Shown one piece after another: positions 50,643 through 59,681 of a stretch of DNA of 60,187 nt. Position 1 is the stretch's first letter; every line of letters begins with the position of its first letter. A program made the position numbers and the translations under genes. This DNA is from an uncultured Nostocoides sp. (lineage in GTDB: Bacteria > Actinomycetota > Actinomycetes > Actinomycetales > Dermatophilaceae): NCBI GenBank assembly GCA_937907685.1, contig CALCXF010000020.1, forward strand, positions 1 through 60,187. The letters are read 5' to 3'. The notes below the pieces were generated by a model. That model had not been told where the DNA came from. It did no database searches and was given only the letters and a program-made list of their open reading frames with translations.

Positions 50643-50815
50643 CGGAGCCAGCGGTCGCGCGGTGGCTCGTCGTCGTCGCCGTCGGACGGTTCGACGAGGT
50701 CCGCACCGTCCTCCGCTGCCGGGTTCGTCGCCGGGGCCGCCGCCCGTCGTGGCCGGCGGCGTCGGGGCGTCGGTTGATGTTCGGGATGTTCGGGAGGCTG
50801 CTGCTGCTCAGTCAC
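50615..50815 (-). CDS. Small hypothetical protein overlapping the DUF4011-type helicase gene
   Basis: A 66-residue frame that starts GTG at 50815 inside the last codons of the helicase gene (8-bp overlap) and ends RDRWLRDQRPPHWE. It has a Gln/Pro-rich start, a basic stretch [12 protein letters not shown], and an acidic stretch, so it looks disordered with a short conserved-looking tail. No family recognised. Translational coupling suggests it goes with the helicase. Confidence 0.55.
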   Translation of the reverse strand: MTEQQQPPEHPEHQPTPRRRRPRRAAAPATNPAAEDGADLVEPSDGDDDEPPRDRWLRDQRPPHWE

Positions 50816-53800
50816 CGGACCCCCTCCGGGCCCCGACGGCCTCGAGGATGCGCGCCACGTCGCGTGCAGGGTCGCGGAACAGGTCGGTCGACCACACCCG
50901 TAGGTGCCGCCAACCCAGCCGCTCGAGCTGCTCGGCCCGCAGCCGGTCACGGTCCCGGGTGGTGGCCATCGCGGCATAGCCGGGGCCGTCCGACTCCACG
51001 GCCAGCACGAGGCGGCCCCTGCGCATCGGATCCTCCACGGCGAGGTCGACCGGATCCACGGAGGAGCCCAGGTCCTCGTGGACGACGAGTCCCTGACCAC
51101 GCAGCCGTCGCGCCAGGTCGGACATGACGACCGATCGGGCCGCGGCGGTCGGACGGTCGACCGCGGGGGCCGGGGCGGCTCCTGGCCCCTCACCTCCCCC
51201 CGGAAGCGGCGCACCGGCTGCGTAGGCGAGGAAGTCGCGGAGCATGGCGGCTCCCTTGGCTCGCAGCCGCGCAGGATCCAGGTCCTCGGCGGCGATGGTG
51301 GACACGACGGTCATCGTCCGTCTCGCCCGGGTGATGGCGACGTTCAGCCGGCGCTCACCACCGTCGTGGTTGAGAGGTCCGAACCGGTGGAGCACCCGCC
51401 CGTGTGGGGTCTTGCCGAACCCGATGGTGACGATGACGTCATCACGCTCGTCCCCCTGGACGCGCTCGAGGTTCTTGACGAAGAACGCCTCGGCGCGGTC
51501 CTCGTCGAAGAACTCGAGCGTCTGCGCGTCGACACCGGAGAGGCCACGGCGCAGGGCCTCCTCGACCCGGGTCGCGTGCGTCATGCCGAGCGCGATGACA
51601 CCCAGGGAACGGTCGGGGCGCGACCGCGCATGCTCCAGCACGAGCTCGACGACCCGGTCGACCTCGGGCGTCGTGGTCTCGACGGCCCCCTCCCCCTCGG
51701 TGACCATCCCGTGCCCGTCCACCAGCTCGTGCCGCACCACCGGCTCACTGCCGGTTCCCGGGAAGGTGACGAGCGAGCCCCCGTAGACCTCGGAGTTCGA
51801 GAAGGCGATGAGCCGCTCGTCGAGGGATCGGTAGTGCCATGACAGCCGACGACTGGGCAGCGCGGCGGCGAGCACGTCGAGGATCGACTCGGATTCTTCG
51901 GTGAGGGCCTCATCCGGTCGCACCGCGGCCGGGTCCCCCTCGGTGACGGTGGTGAAGAAGGACGTGGGCGGTAGCTGCCGGGAGTCCCCGGCCACGACGA
52001 CCTGACGGGCCCGGGAGATCGCCGACACGGCTTCGGCCGGAGGGATCTGGGAGGCCTCGTCGAAGATCACGACGTCGAACCACTGGCCGGGCGGGAGCAC
52101 CGAGGCGACGACGAGCGGGCTCATCACCCAGCAGGGTCGCAGGGCGGTGACGACCTCCGTGGACCGCTCCACGAGTTCCCGCAGCGAGGCCCGGCGACGG
52201 TCGCGTGCACCTTCCGCCCTGAGGAGCGTCTCCTGCTCGGGGTGGCGCGCCACCTCCTCCAGCACCCGGTCGGCCACCGCCGCCAGGACGCGCGTGGGGT
52301 TCTGCGCGACGATTGTTCGATCGGCGTCCACGAACTCTGCCACGCTGCGCGTGAGCGCCCGGCCGTCATGCGCCGCGACGCGACGGTCCAACAGAGTCAC
52401 CTCCTCGGCGAGAGAGGACCACCACACCCACTCGACCTCCGAAGTCGCCTGCTCCGCGGGCACGCGGCGCTCACGGAGGTCGTCGACGAGCGGCCGCAGG
52501 CCGACGGCGGTCAGGTCGTCGAGCGCCGCGGTGAGCGCCGGGGCCACGCCGAGGCGAGGGGCGGCACCTGCGAGCTCGCCGATTCGCTCGCGCAACGTGG
52601 GAAGGTCGACGTCGACCAGCCGAGCCCGGCCGCGGGGGGCGGGCGAACCAGGGGGCTCCAAGCCGACCGGGGCGTCCCCCGGCCCGGGCGTCCCGGACGA
52701 CGCACCGCCCGGCAGTCGGGCGTCGAGCCACTCGACGTCGGCCAGGAGAGCGGCGTGCGCCGCCCGCGCCCGGTCGAGCTCGACCGGGATCTCCGGGCGA
52801 CCGCCGGAGCCGGCCAGCTGTTGCCAGGTGACCCGCTGTTCGCTCGCGGCGGTCAGCGCGGCGTTCAGGTCGGCCGGCGGACGACCGGGGCGCAGCAGTG
52901 CACGCGCCTGGCGGCGCAGCCGCCACCGGTCGAGCCAGCTGAGCTCCGAGCCCACCGAGCGACGGTAGGCAGCGCTGCCCGTGGCGATGACCATGTCACC
53001 GAGCGGGATGTCGAAGACCTCCGGCCGGAAGGTCTCGAGCGTGTCCCGCACGCTGGCCACCGTGGCGAGCACCCGTCCCCAGCCGCTGGTGGTCGGCGGC
53101 TCGGGCAGCGTGACGCCGCGGAAGACGTCGGCGAGGGTGCGAGCCGTGGCGTCGACCGACCCTTCGGCCAACCGCATCGCCCGCTTCCCGGCCTCCGCCG
53201 CCTCCTCGGCCGATCGGATGCCGGCGCCGAACCAGGGGTCGCCCGCACCCGAACCGTCCCAGTCGGCCAGGGACGCGACGCTCGCCACGGCGGCGGCAGC
53301 GCTGGTCACCGCGGCGCGGTCGAGACCCGCGAGGACCGTTCCGCTCAGGCGCACCCTGGATCGCGGCGGGGTGGGGAGACCCGAGAACGCGCTGACGGCC
53401 TCCTGGACCTCGTGGAGCGAGATTCCCCAGGGCTCCCGGACGTCGTGCAGCCCCCGGACGTGGTCCTCGAGCCGCCCGGCGGCGGCCCGACGAGCTGCGG
53501 CAGGTGCCGTCGTGCGGGAGGCGGCGGTCACGGCATCCGGGACGCGGGTACGACCGACCGCCCGCCCGGGAGCGAGCTGGTCGAGGACGTCGACGAGCTC
53601 CGTGGCGACGCGGCGGCCGCCCCGGGCGCCGGCATGGAGGTCGAGGACGAGGCCGCCGAGCCCCAACCGCTCGAGTCGTCCCACGACAGCGTCGATCGCG
53701 GCACGCTTCTCGGCCACGAAGAGGACGCGCCTGCCGTCGGCGGCCAACGTCGCGATGAGGTTGACGATGGTCTGCGACTTCCCGGTGCCGGGTGGTCCGT

Positions 53801-54788
53801 GGACCACGAGGTGCGAACCGGCACGGACGGCCTCGATCGCGTCGCGTTGGCTGCTGTCGGCGTCGAGGACGAGCAGGTCCCACTCGGGGTCGTCGGGATC
53901 CAGGCGACTGGTGTCCGGCTCGGCCCGTACCGACCGCAGGGCCTCAGGGTCACCGGCCAGGGCGGCGACCACGTCGTGCTCGGCTAGCGCGTCACCCTGC
54001 GCGGCGAGGTCCGCGACCATCGGGAGCTTCGAGTAGGAGAAGGTACCGACGACGAGCCGGGGAGCCACCGCGAAGTCGGGGACCACGGCACAGACCCGGG
54101 CCAGCTCGGCATACACGGGGTAGGGGTCGAACGTCGGCCCCGACGAGGTGAGGGCCTCGAGCGCGTCGACGTCGATGGTGATGCCCTGCTCCGAGGCGAG
54201 GTAGTGCACGAGCACGGGGTTGATCTCGACCTCGGAGCCGAGGTCGAGCACGTAGTCGGCCTGCCCGGCACCGGTGGCCCGGAGGGAGCAGGAGCGCAGG
54301 AGCACGGGGGCCGCCGGGGCGCGAGGAACGGTCCGCCCGTCGGGCAGCCGCACGGTCCAGGTCGCCATGCCGATCGCAAGGAACCCGGTGAGGATCCCCC
54401 GCTCCTGGGCGAGCTCCCGGCTCTTGGCGGCGATGGCCCGTGCACGGCGGCGAGCTTCGTCGAAGGTCACCGGCTCACGGACGAGGTCGGACAGCCGTGT
54501 CGGACGGCCCGCGAGGAGCATGGCGACGCCGCCGGGATGGGCGGTCGTGAGGTCCAGCGTGCCGGTCGGCAGGTCTCGGTACCACAGGAGGGTGTTGCGG
54601 CCCCCGAGGTCGACCAGGTGGCGGGTCCAGGCCGCCCGGGCGGCGGCGACGCGGGTGGCCCTCGGCTCGGCGCTGGCTCGGTCGGCGCTGGCTCGGTCCG
54701 CGCGGGCACCATCCGCGGTCGTCGCACCGGCAGCCGACCCGTCCCGGACCGAGCCCATCGGGGGGGTCGTCGAGGGCCGGTCCGTCAC
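50808..54788 (-). CDS. DUF4011-type superfamily 1 DNA/RNA helicase with C-terminal nuclease-like domain
   Basis: A 1326-residue protein. An N-terminal DUF4011-like region (WTRHLVDLGGRNTLLWYRDL near residue 54) precedes the helicase: Walker A HGPPGTGKSQT near 327, DEASQIPPAEAV near 907, GDSRQLPPTSFF near 930, QGDERDDVIVTIGF near 1110 and VAITRARRTM near 1150. The C-terminus (about 1225-1326: RGRLVLAVESDGPGYAAM then WSTDLFRDPA) resembles a DUF559/restriction-endonuclease-like fold with the ESDG acidic motif. Stand-alone members are common in actinobacteria; some related proteins are defence components. No methyltransferase or other defence gene is adjacent. Confidence 0.85.
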   Translation of the reverse strand: MTDRPSTTPPMGSVRDGSAAGATTADGARADRASADRASAEPRATRVAAARAAWTRHLVDLGGRNTLLWYRDLPTGTLDLTTAHPGGVAMLLAGRPTRLSDLVREPVTFDEARRRARAIAAKSRELAQERGILTGFLAIGMATWTVRLPDGRTVPRAPAAPVLLRSCSLRATGAGQADYVLDLGSEVEINPVLVHYLASEQGITIDVDALEALTSSGPTFDPYPVYAELARVCAVVPDFAVAPRLVVGTFSYSKLPMVADLAAQGDALAEHDVVAALAGDPEALRSVRAEPDTSRLDPDDPEWDLLVLDADSSQRDAIEAVRAGSHLVVHGPPGTGKSQTIVNLIATLAADGRRVLFVAEKRAAIDAVVGRLERLGLGGLVLDLHAGARGGRRVATELVDVLDQLAPGRAVGRTRVPDAVTAASRTTAPAAARRAAAGRLEDHVRGLHDVREPWGISLHEVQEAVSAFSGLPTPPRSRVRLSGTVLAGLDRAAVTSAAAAVASVASLADWDGSGAGDPWFGAGIRSAEEAAEAGKRAMRLAEGSVDATARTLADVFRGVTLPEPPTTSGWGRVLATVASVRDTLETFRPEVFDIPLGDMVIATGSAAYRRSVGSELSWLDRWRLRRQARALLRPGRPPADLNAALTAASEQRVTWQQLAGSGGRPEIPVELDRARAAHAALLADVEWLDARLPGGASSGTPGPGDAPVGLEPPGSPAPRGRARLVDVDLPTLRERIGELAGAAPRLGVAPALTAALDDLTAVGLRPLVDDLRERRVPAEQATSEVEWVWWSSLAEEVTLLDRRVAAHDGRALTRSVAEFVDADRTIVAQNPTRVLAAVADRVLEEVARHPEQETLLRAEGARDRRRASLRELVERSTEVVTALRPCWVMSPLVVASVLPPGQWFDVVIFDEASQIPPAEAVSAISRARQVVVAGDSRQLPPTSFFTTVTEGDPAAVRPDEALTEESESILDVLAAALPSRRLSWHYRSLDERLIAFSNSEVYGGSLVTFPGTGSEPVVRHELVDGHGMVTEGEGAVETTTPEVDRVVELVLEHARSRPDRSLGVIALGMTHATRVEEALRRGLSGVDAQTLEFFDEDRAEAFFVKNLERVQGDERDDVIVTIGFGKTPHGRVLHRFGPLNHDGGERRLNVAITRARRTMTVVSTIAAEDLDPARLRAKGAAMLRDFLAYAAGAPLPGGGEGPGAAPAPAVDRPTAAARSVVMSDLARRLRGQGLVVHEDLGSSVDPVDLAVEDPMRRGRLVLAVESDGPGYAAMATTRDRDRLRAEQLERLGWRHLRVWSTDLFRDPARDVARILEAVGARRGSGD

Positions 54789-54797
54789 CTCAGCAGG

Positions 54798-56189
54798 CTA
54801 ACAACGCAGACCCGGTGGACCGCCCAGGCGGCGGGGTGGGTCGGCGGAAGGGCTGGCACCGATCACCCCACGGATGCCGGCCGCCGGTCCCGGGCGGTGA
54901 GGGCCGCCGCCACCGCGATGAGGCCGCCGGTCCCGGGCGGTGAGGGCCGCCGCCACCGCGATGAGGACCGCGACCGCCAGGGAGGAGAGGGCCAGTGCGT
55001 GAAAGCTCGCCCGGGCCACGACGACTCCCGCGATCGCTCCCCCGAGGCCGCCCATGAGGCCCATGACGAGGTCCGATGCACCCTGCGCTCCCGGTCGCTC
55101 GGCGACTGGGAGCGCTGCGGTGAGCAGCGTCGACCCCGCGACGAGCGTGCAGGACCACCCGAGGCCCAGCAGGAAGAGCCCGGTGAGCAGGGACCACGAG
55201 TCACCCTCCGGCGAGGCCGACGCGAGCAGGGTCGCACTCGAGAGGATCACGGACCCGAGAACGGCCACGGCGCGCCCACCGAAGCGGTCGACGGCCATCC
55301 CGGTCAACGGGGAGAAGGCGAACATCCCGACGATGTGGATGCTGATGACGAAGCCGATGACCTCCAGCCCGGCGTCACCGTGAGCCATGTGCAACGGGGT
55401 CATCACCATGACGCTCACCATGACGACGTGGCCGAGGGCGAGTGTGGCCATGCCGAGGCGAGCGGCGGGGATCGCAGCGACGACGCGCAGGCCACGCGAC
55501 ACCGACCCGTGGGCTGGGCCGGCATCGCTCCCCTCCGCGATGCTTCGCCGTCGGGCCTCGGTGAGAGGGTCCGGCCGCAGCCGAAGGAGCAGGACGGCCA
55601 CGGCGAGGAACAGACCTGCAAGCGAGAAGACGTAGGGACCGGTCAGTGGAGGCAGCCCGAGTGCATCGGCGACCGGCGCACTGGGGCCGACGAGGTTGGG
55701 GCCCAGCACGCTGCCGACCGTCGTGGCCCACACGACGATCGAGAGGTCCCTCGCACGGCGGCTCGGCTGCGCGAGGTCGGTTGCGGCGAAGCGGCTCTGG
55801 CTGTTCGACGTCGTCGCGCCACCGAAGAGCAGGCTTGCCGCGAGCAGGAGCGGGAAGTTGCCGACGAGGCCGGCGGTGACCAGTCCGACGGCACCGATGG
55901 CCGCGAGGACGTAGCCGAGGACGAGACCCGGTCGCCGCCCCCGGGCGGCCATGAGGCGGGACATGGGGATGGCGATGAGCGCGGCCCCGAGGATCTGGAA
56001 GGTGCCCCCCAGTCCGGCCCACGTCGGCGACCCCGAGACCTCCTCGGCGAGGAGGGCGCCGACGGCCACCCCGGCCGAGAGGCCCACGCCGCCGAGCATC
56101 TGGGACATCACGAGCGTGCCGACGACGTGCCGCTGGATGGTGTCCACCGGCGCCGTCGTCGTCACGGCAGCAGTATGCCGTTCGTCCAC
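54798..56189 (-). CDS. MFS transporter (C-terminus altered by 43-bp duplication)
   Basis: A major facilitator superfamily transporter with about 12 helices. Family-like loops: MSRLMAARGRRPGLVLGY between helices 2 and 3 and GMAVDRFGGRAVAVLG between 8 and 9. The substrate is not evident. A 43-bp duplication (54879-54964) shifts the frame at the very end: as written it gives 463 residues with an odd Pro/Gly tail, ending at 54798; with one copy removed it would end LTARDRRPASVG at 54863 (427 residues). The start may be ATG at 56189 or the GTG at 56165. Confidence 0.85.
   Translation of the reverse strand: MDERHTAAVTTTAPVDTIQRHVVGTLVMSQMLGGVGLSAGVAVGALLAEEVSGSPTWAGLGGTFQILGAALIAIPMSRLMAARGRRPGLVLGYVLAAIGAVGLVTAGLVGNFPLLLAASLLFGGATTSNSQSRFAATDLAQPSRRARDLSIVVWATTVGSVLGPNLVGPSAPVADALGLPPLTGPYVFSLAGLFLAVAVLLLRLRPDPLTEARRRSIAEGSDAGPAHGSVSRGLRVVAAIPAARLGMATLALGHVVMVSVMVMTPLHMAHGDAGLEVIGFVISIHIVGMFAFSPLTGMAVDRFGGRAVAVLGSVILSSATLLASASPEGDSWSLLTGLFLLGLGWSCTLVAGSTLLTAALPVAERPGAQGASDLVMGLMGGLGGAIAGVVVARASFHALALSSLAVAVLIAVAAALTARDRRPHRGGGGPHRPGPAAGIRGVIGASPSADPPRRLGGPPGLRC
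54879..54964 (-). repeat. 43-bp perfect tandem duplication at the MFS 3' end
   Basis: Units 54879-54921 and 54922-54964 are identical; not a multiple of three. Confidence 0.92.
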
Positions 56190-56237
56190 GACAGGAGCTG
56201 GACCCTTCTCCGTCTCGGACCGGGTAGGAGATCCGGC

Positions 56238-56525
56238 TCAGATGTGCGGCCGGGGGGTGTCCTCGGGCTTCATGGCGCCCCGGTTCCGGAACCAGTCCCA
56301 GAGGAGCGTGACGAGGACCGCACCGAAGATCGAGCCCAGGATGCCGCTCGGGCGAAGCTCGAGGCCGTCACCCGCGAGGAAGCTCACGAAGAGCCCTCCG
56401 ACGAAGGACCCGATGAGCCCGGTGACGAGTGCGAGCGGCCAGTTGATGCCCGTGCCACGTTGCATGACCAGCTGTGCACCCGCGCCGGCGATCATCCCCA
56501 GCAGGATCATCCCGAGAATGAGCAT
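56238..56525 (-). CDS. GlsB/YeaQ/YmgE family stress response membrane protein
   Basis: A 95-residue small membrane protein with three hydrophobic stretches (about 1-20, 30-50, 60-78) and the family-typical MILLGMIAGAGAQLVM and LVTGLIGSFVGG. Members are linked with stress or transglycosylases by name only. Preceded by a short leader; 48 bp past the MFS start. Confidence 0.85.
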   Translation of the reverse strand: MLILGMILLGMIAGAGAQLVMQRGTGINWPLALVTGLIGSFVGGLFVSFLAGDGLELRPSGILGSIFGAVLVTLLWDWFRNRGAMKPEDTPRPHI

Positions 56526-56923
56526 GCGCGCAGCGTAGCGGCAACCCGTGACGGCCCGCGACGGTTAGGGATGGCAGCGCGGCCGAGTCGCAGGGCCTGA
56601 GCCGTCACCGTGGGGAGCACCTTGGTGGGCTCATCAGGCCGGCGGGCTCCAGGGCCTGATCGAGAGTCCGGGCCAGGTCGCGCTCGCCGGCGCCCTGAAA
56701 TGCTGCGGCGGCGTCCCGCTTTGGTGGTGTCGGGGCCGTGTTCGGCGCTGACGCTGCGGGCCAGTCGTGTTACCTCCCCATGATCGATTCCGGCGAGCTC
56801 ACGCCGCGTGAGCAGCCAGGAGTGGTCGGCGTCCAGGTCCGACCGGTCGGTGCGCTGGTCTCCTCGAGGGGTGAGGGAGGAGTCACGACGATCGTCTCGT
56901 GCGACGCCCAGTACCATGACGTC
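56526..56923. other. Intergenic region ahead of the SRPBCC gene
   Basis: About 400 bp with no gene I can support. On the minus strand part of it translates to a coding-like stretch (DADHSWLLTRRELAG), possibly a remnant; no domain recognised. The end holds a possible leaderless promoter for the SRPBCC gene: TACCAT at 56912-56917, seven bases before the GTG. Confidence 0.35.
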
Positions 56924-57379
56924 GTGCCAACGGTGCACGTCGTCGACACCACCCGCGTGGCTCCGGAACGGGTGCTGGAGGCAGCGCGTGACTTCTCGGA
57001 ACGCCGGGCCGACCTGTGGCCGGACGTCCATGTCGAGCACCTCCGCGTCCATGAGCGTGGAGACGACTTCGCGGTCGTCACGGAGGGGAACCGGTGGCCG
57101 ATCGGTCATGTGTGGGAGCGCCTGCGCTACGACTGGTCCACGCCCGGGGTGGTGAGCGGAACGGTTCTCGAATCCAACCTCTTCACGCCGGGAAGCACGT
57201 GGGAGATCAGCGCGACGCCCACGGATGCCGGGACCCGGGTGGAGGTGGTCGCCGTCCGCCACCTCCGCGGCATCCGTGGCTGGATGATCTACCCGTTCTT
57301 CCCGCTCGGGATGGCCAAGCGGTCGGTCGCCGAACACCTGCGGCACTTCCTGTCGGTGCTGGAAGGGCCGGGCCCGTGA
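56924..57379 (+). CDS. SRPBCC family protein (polyketide cyclase/dehydratase-like)
   Basis: A 151-residue soluble protein with the helix-grip pattern: a first strand (TVHVVDTTRV), helix PERVLEAARDFSERRADLWP, repeated strands such as HVWERLRYDWS and GTVLESNLFTPGSTWEI, and a long C-terminal helix GMAKRSVAEHLRHFLSVLE. This fold binds hydrophobic ligands; no catalytic residue is diagnostic. GTG at 56924 chosen because the domain begins there; a longer frame upstream has no domain. Confidence 0.68.
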   Translation: MPTVHVVDTTRVAPERVLEAARDFSERRADLWPDVHVEHLRVHERGDDFAVVTEGNRWPIGHVWERLRYDWSTPGVVSGTVLESNLFTPGSTWEISATPTDAGTRVEVVAVRHLRGIRGWMIYPFFPLGMAKRSVAEHLRHFLSVLEGPGP

Positions 57380-57478
57380 CTCGGACCTCCGCACGGGTCA
57401 CTGGCTTGTTGCGATGATGTCTGACGCGGCGTCATGAACGCGGGCGACGGCGGCCCTGCTCGTGAAGGCTCCCGTGGC

Positions 57479-58255
57479 TCACTGCCCGGCGGCACCGCTG
57501 ATCGTGCCGAGAGCATGTCCGTCGGAGGCGCCGGTGTCCCCCAGCTCGGCTGCCGCGGACACCAGCAGGCCCCCGAGCATGAACGCGATGACCGCCGCGG
57601 CAAGGGCTCCTGTGCCGAAGGCGGGGATGAAGCGGTGCCAGCCGGTCGGCGCATCCGCCGCGTCGTGGTACTCGTGGGTGAGCGCGTGTCCCTTGCCTCG
57701 TTGCAGGAGGTACCGGTTGACCGGGTACGCCGCGATGTAGGCGGCCGTCAGCGCGACCATCATCCCCAGCCAGAAGACGACGTTGACGAGCCCGGCGTCC
57801 ATCGCCCCCGGAATCGCGGCCATCACGGCGTTGTCCACCACCTCCATCGTGAGGATGGAGAGGGTGTCGGCGGCCAGCACCACGCTCAGCGCCGCGAAGA
57901 ACCCCACGCCCGCACGCAGCAGCGGAAACGTCGACAGCGTGTAACCGAACAGGAACGCCAGCGCCACCGCGAGCGCCACCGTCGGCGCGGTGCCCAGTCC
58001 CAGAGCCGTCCCGAGGACGAGGCCCAGGATCTCACCGATGGCGCACCCGGTGAGGCAGTGCAGGGTCGCGCTCGCGGCCATCGCGTTGACACTGCCCATC
58101 TGGTGATCCCCGGCGTGGTCATGCTGCTGACCGTGGTCATGGTGCCCCTCGGGATGACCGGCGTGGGCCGGATGTCCGGCGTGCTCGTCGAGCGAGTGTG
58201 GGGGGGCGTCGTGCACGTCGTGTTCTGCGGCCTCGTGGCGGTGCGTGGGAGTCAT
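57479..58255 (-). CDS. DUF4396 membrane protein, His-rich N-terminus, candidate copper protein
   Basis: A 258-residue membrane protein of the DUF4396 family. The N-terminal 50 residues are unusually rich in His (HAGHPAHAGHPEGHHDHGQQ), a metal-binding-like extension. The membrane part contains about six helices, including TLHCLTGCAIGEILGLVLG with two cysteines. AAGGAG precedes the ATG at 58255 by eight bases. Its promoter overlaps a CsoR-type operator (58324-58350), so a role in copper handling is inferred. Transport direction unknown. Confidence 0.8.
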   Translation of the reverse strand: MTPTHRHEAAEHDVHDAPPHSLDEHAGHPAHAGHPEGHHDHGQQHDHAGDHQMGSVNAMAASATLHCLTGCAIGEILGLVLGTALGLGTAPTVALAVALAFLFGYTLSTFPLLRAGVGFFAALSVVLAADTLSILTMEVVDNAVMAAIPGAMDAGLVNVVFWLGMMVALTAAYIAAYPVNRYLLQRGKGHALTHEYHDAADAPTGWHRFIPAFGTGALAAAVIAFMLGGLLVSAAAELGDTGASDGHALGTISGAAGQ

Positions 58256-58323
58256 CGTGGCTTGTCTCCTTGGTCTCGGGGGTGTCCCGCGGTCAGCTGC
58301 TCGAACGCTGTTCACCGTCCTTT

Positions 58324-58350
58324 GGACTATACCCCATGTGGGTATAGTCC
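58324..58350 (-). promoter_or_regulatory. CsoR-type operator of the DUF4396 gene
   Basis: A perfect 11-bp inverted repeat: GGACTATACCC, five-base centre, GGGTATAGTCC. It has TATAC-N9-GTATA spacing, as in the csoR operator. On the minus strand TATAGT (58331-58326) is a -10 box within the distal arm. It lies about 70 bp before the DUF4396 start and 46 bp before the divergent glycerate kinase. Confidence 0.78.
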
Positions 58351-58395
58351 AGCGGGCCGTCAGGCGCACACCGTCATCCCGTCGTCGGGGTTGCC

Positions 58396-59541
58396 GTGAC
58401 CGCGACCAGCCGCCGAGTCGTGCTCGTGGCCCCCGACGAGTTCAAGGGATCGCTCAGGGCTCGGGACGCGGCCACGGCCCTGGCGTCGGGCATCGCAGAT
58501 GTACGCCCAGAGCTTCCCGTGGTCATGTGCCCCGTCGCCGATGGCGGTGAGGGGACGGTCGAGGCAGCTGTGGAGAGCGGGTTCCGGTCTCGGACCGCGA
58601 TGGTGCAGGGGCCACTGGGAGCCCCGGTGACGGCGCACTTCGCGACCAGAGGCCGAGCGGCCGTCGTCGAGCTGGCGCAGGCATCCGGCCTCGGCCTCCT
58701 CCCGGCGGGGCCCTCCCCCGACACAGCAGCGGTCGCCAGTTCGTACGGAACCGGTGAGCTCCTGGTGGCCGCGCTCGACGCGGGCGCGAAGATGATCGTC
58801 CTGGGACTCGGTGGCAGCGCGACCACCGATGGCGGGGCGGGGATGCTCCAGGCGCTGGGTGCCGGGTTCCGGGACCACGCAGGCGAAGTCCTGGGTCCCG
58901 GGCTGGCGCATCCCCGCGCGGTGGCCTCGGTGGATCTCGCCACTCTGGACCCTCGGTTGGCCCGAACCCGGATCGTTGTCGCCACCGACGTCGACAACCC
59001 GCTCCTCGGGCCACGGGGTGCTGCGGCCGTCTTCGGGCCCCAGAAAGGGGCGACGGCCGAGCTGGTGCCCACACTGGACCGGGACCTGAGGCGATGGTCC
59101 CGCATCCTCTGGCAGGCCGGTGCCAGGGCCAGCCCGGAGCAGCCCGGTGCGGGAGCAGCGGGCGGCGTCGGCTTCGCCGCCATGGGTGCGCTCCGGGCCG
59201 TGGCCCGCCCAGGAGTCGACGTGGTTCTCGACATCGTCGGGTTCACCGACCTCGTCGCCGGAGCGCGCATCGTCATCACCGGAGAAGGGTCGCTCGACGA
59301 TCAGTCCCTCAGCGGCAAGGCGCCCATGGGGGTCCTCAGGGCGGCCTCGGCGCAGAGAGTGCCCACCATCGTCGTCGCAGGCCGCTCGACGCTCGGACCC
59401 GGCGCGGTCACCGGCATCGGGTTCCAGGCGGTCTTCACCCTGCAGGACAGGGAGCCTGACGTGAGGACGTGCATCCTCGAGGCTCCCAGGCTTCTGCGCG
59501 AGGTCGGCCGCGAAGTGGCGGGCCTGATCCCGGACGGCTGA
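58396..59541 (+). CDS. glxK: Glycerate kinase, GlxK/GarK type
   Basis: A 381-residue class I glycerate 2-kinase. Motifs: VLVAPDEFKGSLRA at the N-terminus, ADGGEGTVEA near 50, LGLGGSATTDGGAGML near 137, ATDVDNPLLGP near 197 and ITGEGSLDDQSLSGK near 296. It phosphorylates D-glycerate to 2- or 3-phosphoglycerate. GTG at 58396. The divergent copper-type operator lies just upstream, so its transcription might be affected too. Confidence 0.9.
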   Translation: MTATSRRVVLVAPDEFKGSLRARDAATALASGIADVRPELPVVMCPVADGGEGTVEAAVESGFRSRTAMVQGPLGAPVTAHFATRGRAAVVELAQASGLGLLPAGPSPDTAAVASSYGTGELLVAALDAGAKMIVLGLGGSATTDGGAGMLQALGAGFRDHAGEVLGPGLAHPRAVASVDLATLDPRLARTRIVVATDVDNPLLGPRGAAAVFGPQKGATAELVPTLDRDLRRWSRILWQAGARASPEQPGAGAAGGVGFAAMGALRAVARPGVDVVLDIVGFTDLVAGARIVITGEGSLDDQSLSGKAPMGVLRAASAQRVPTIVVAGRSTLGPGAVTGIGFQAVFTLQDREPDVRTCILEAPRLLREVGREVAGLIPDG

Positions 59542-59681
59542 CGCACCGCGGGACTCACCGCTCGATGGCTGCGTTGGGCACCAGGCGGAGCGACAGCAGC
59601 CGTCGAGAGGCGGCGGTATCGTCGAGCCACCCACGAATGCGTCGCCGTCCCGGTGGCGCGGGCCGAGCTGAGGAGCAGGCG

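Noticed and set aside
54660-54715. 15-bp repeat at the helicase N-terminus (RADRASADRASAE)
   Set aside because: In-frame low-complexity linker; not comparable with the frame-breaking duplications.
56507-57394. Minus-strand open frame opposite the SRPBCC gene
   Set aside because: The SRPBCC reading on the plus strand has a clear fold pattern; the minus-strand frame has no domain.
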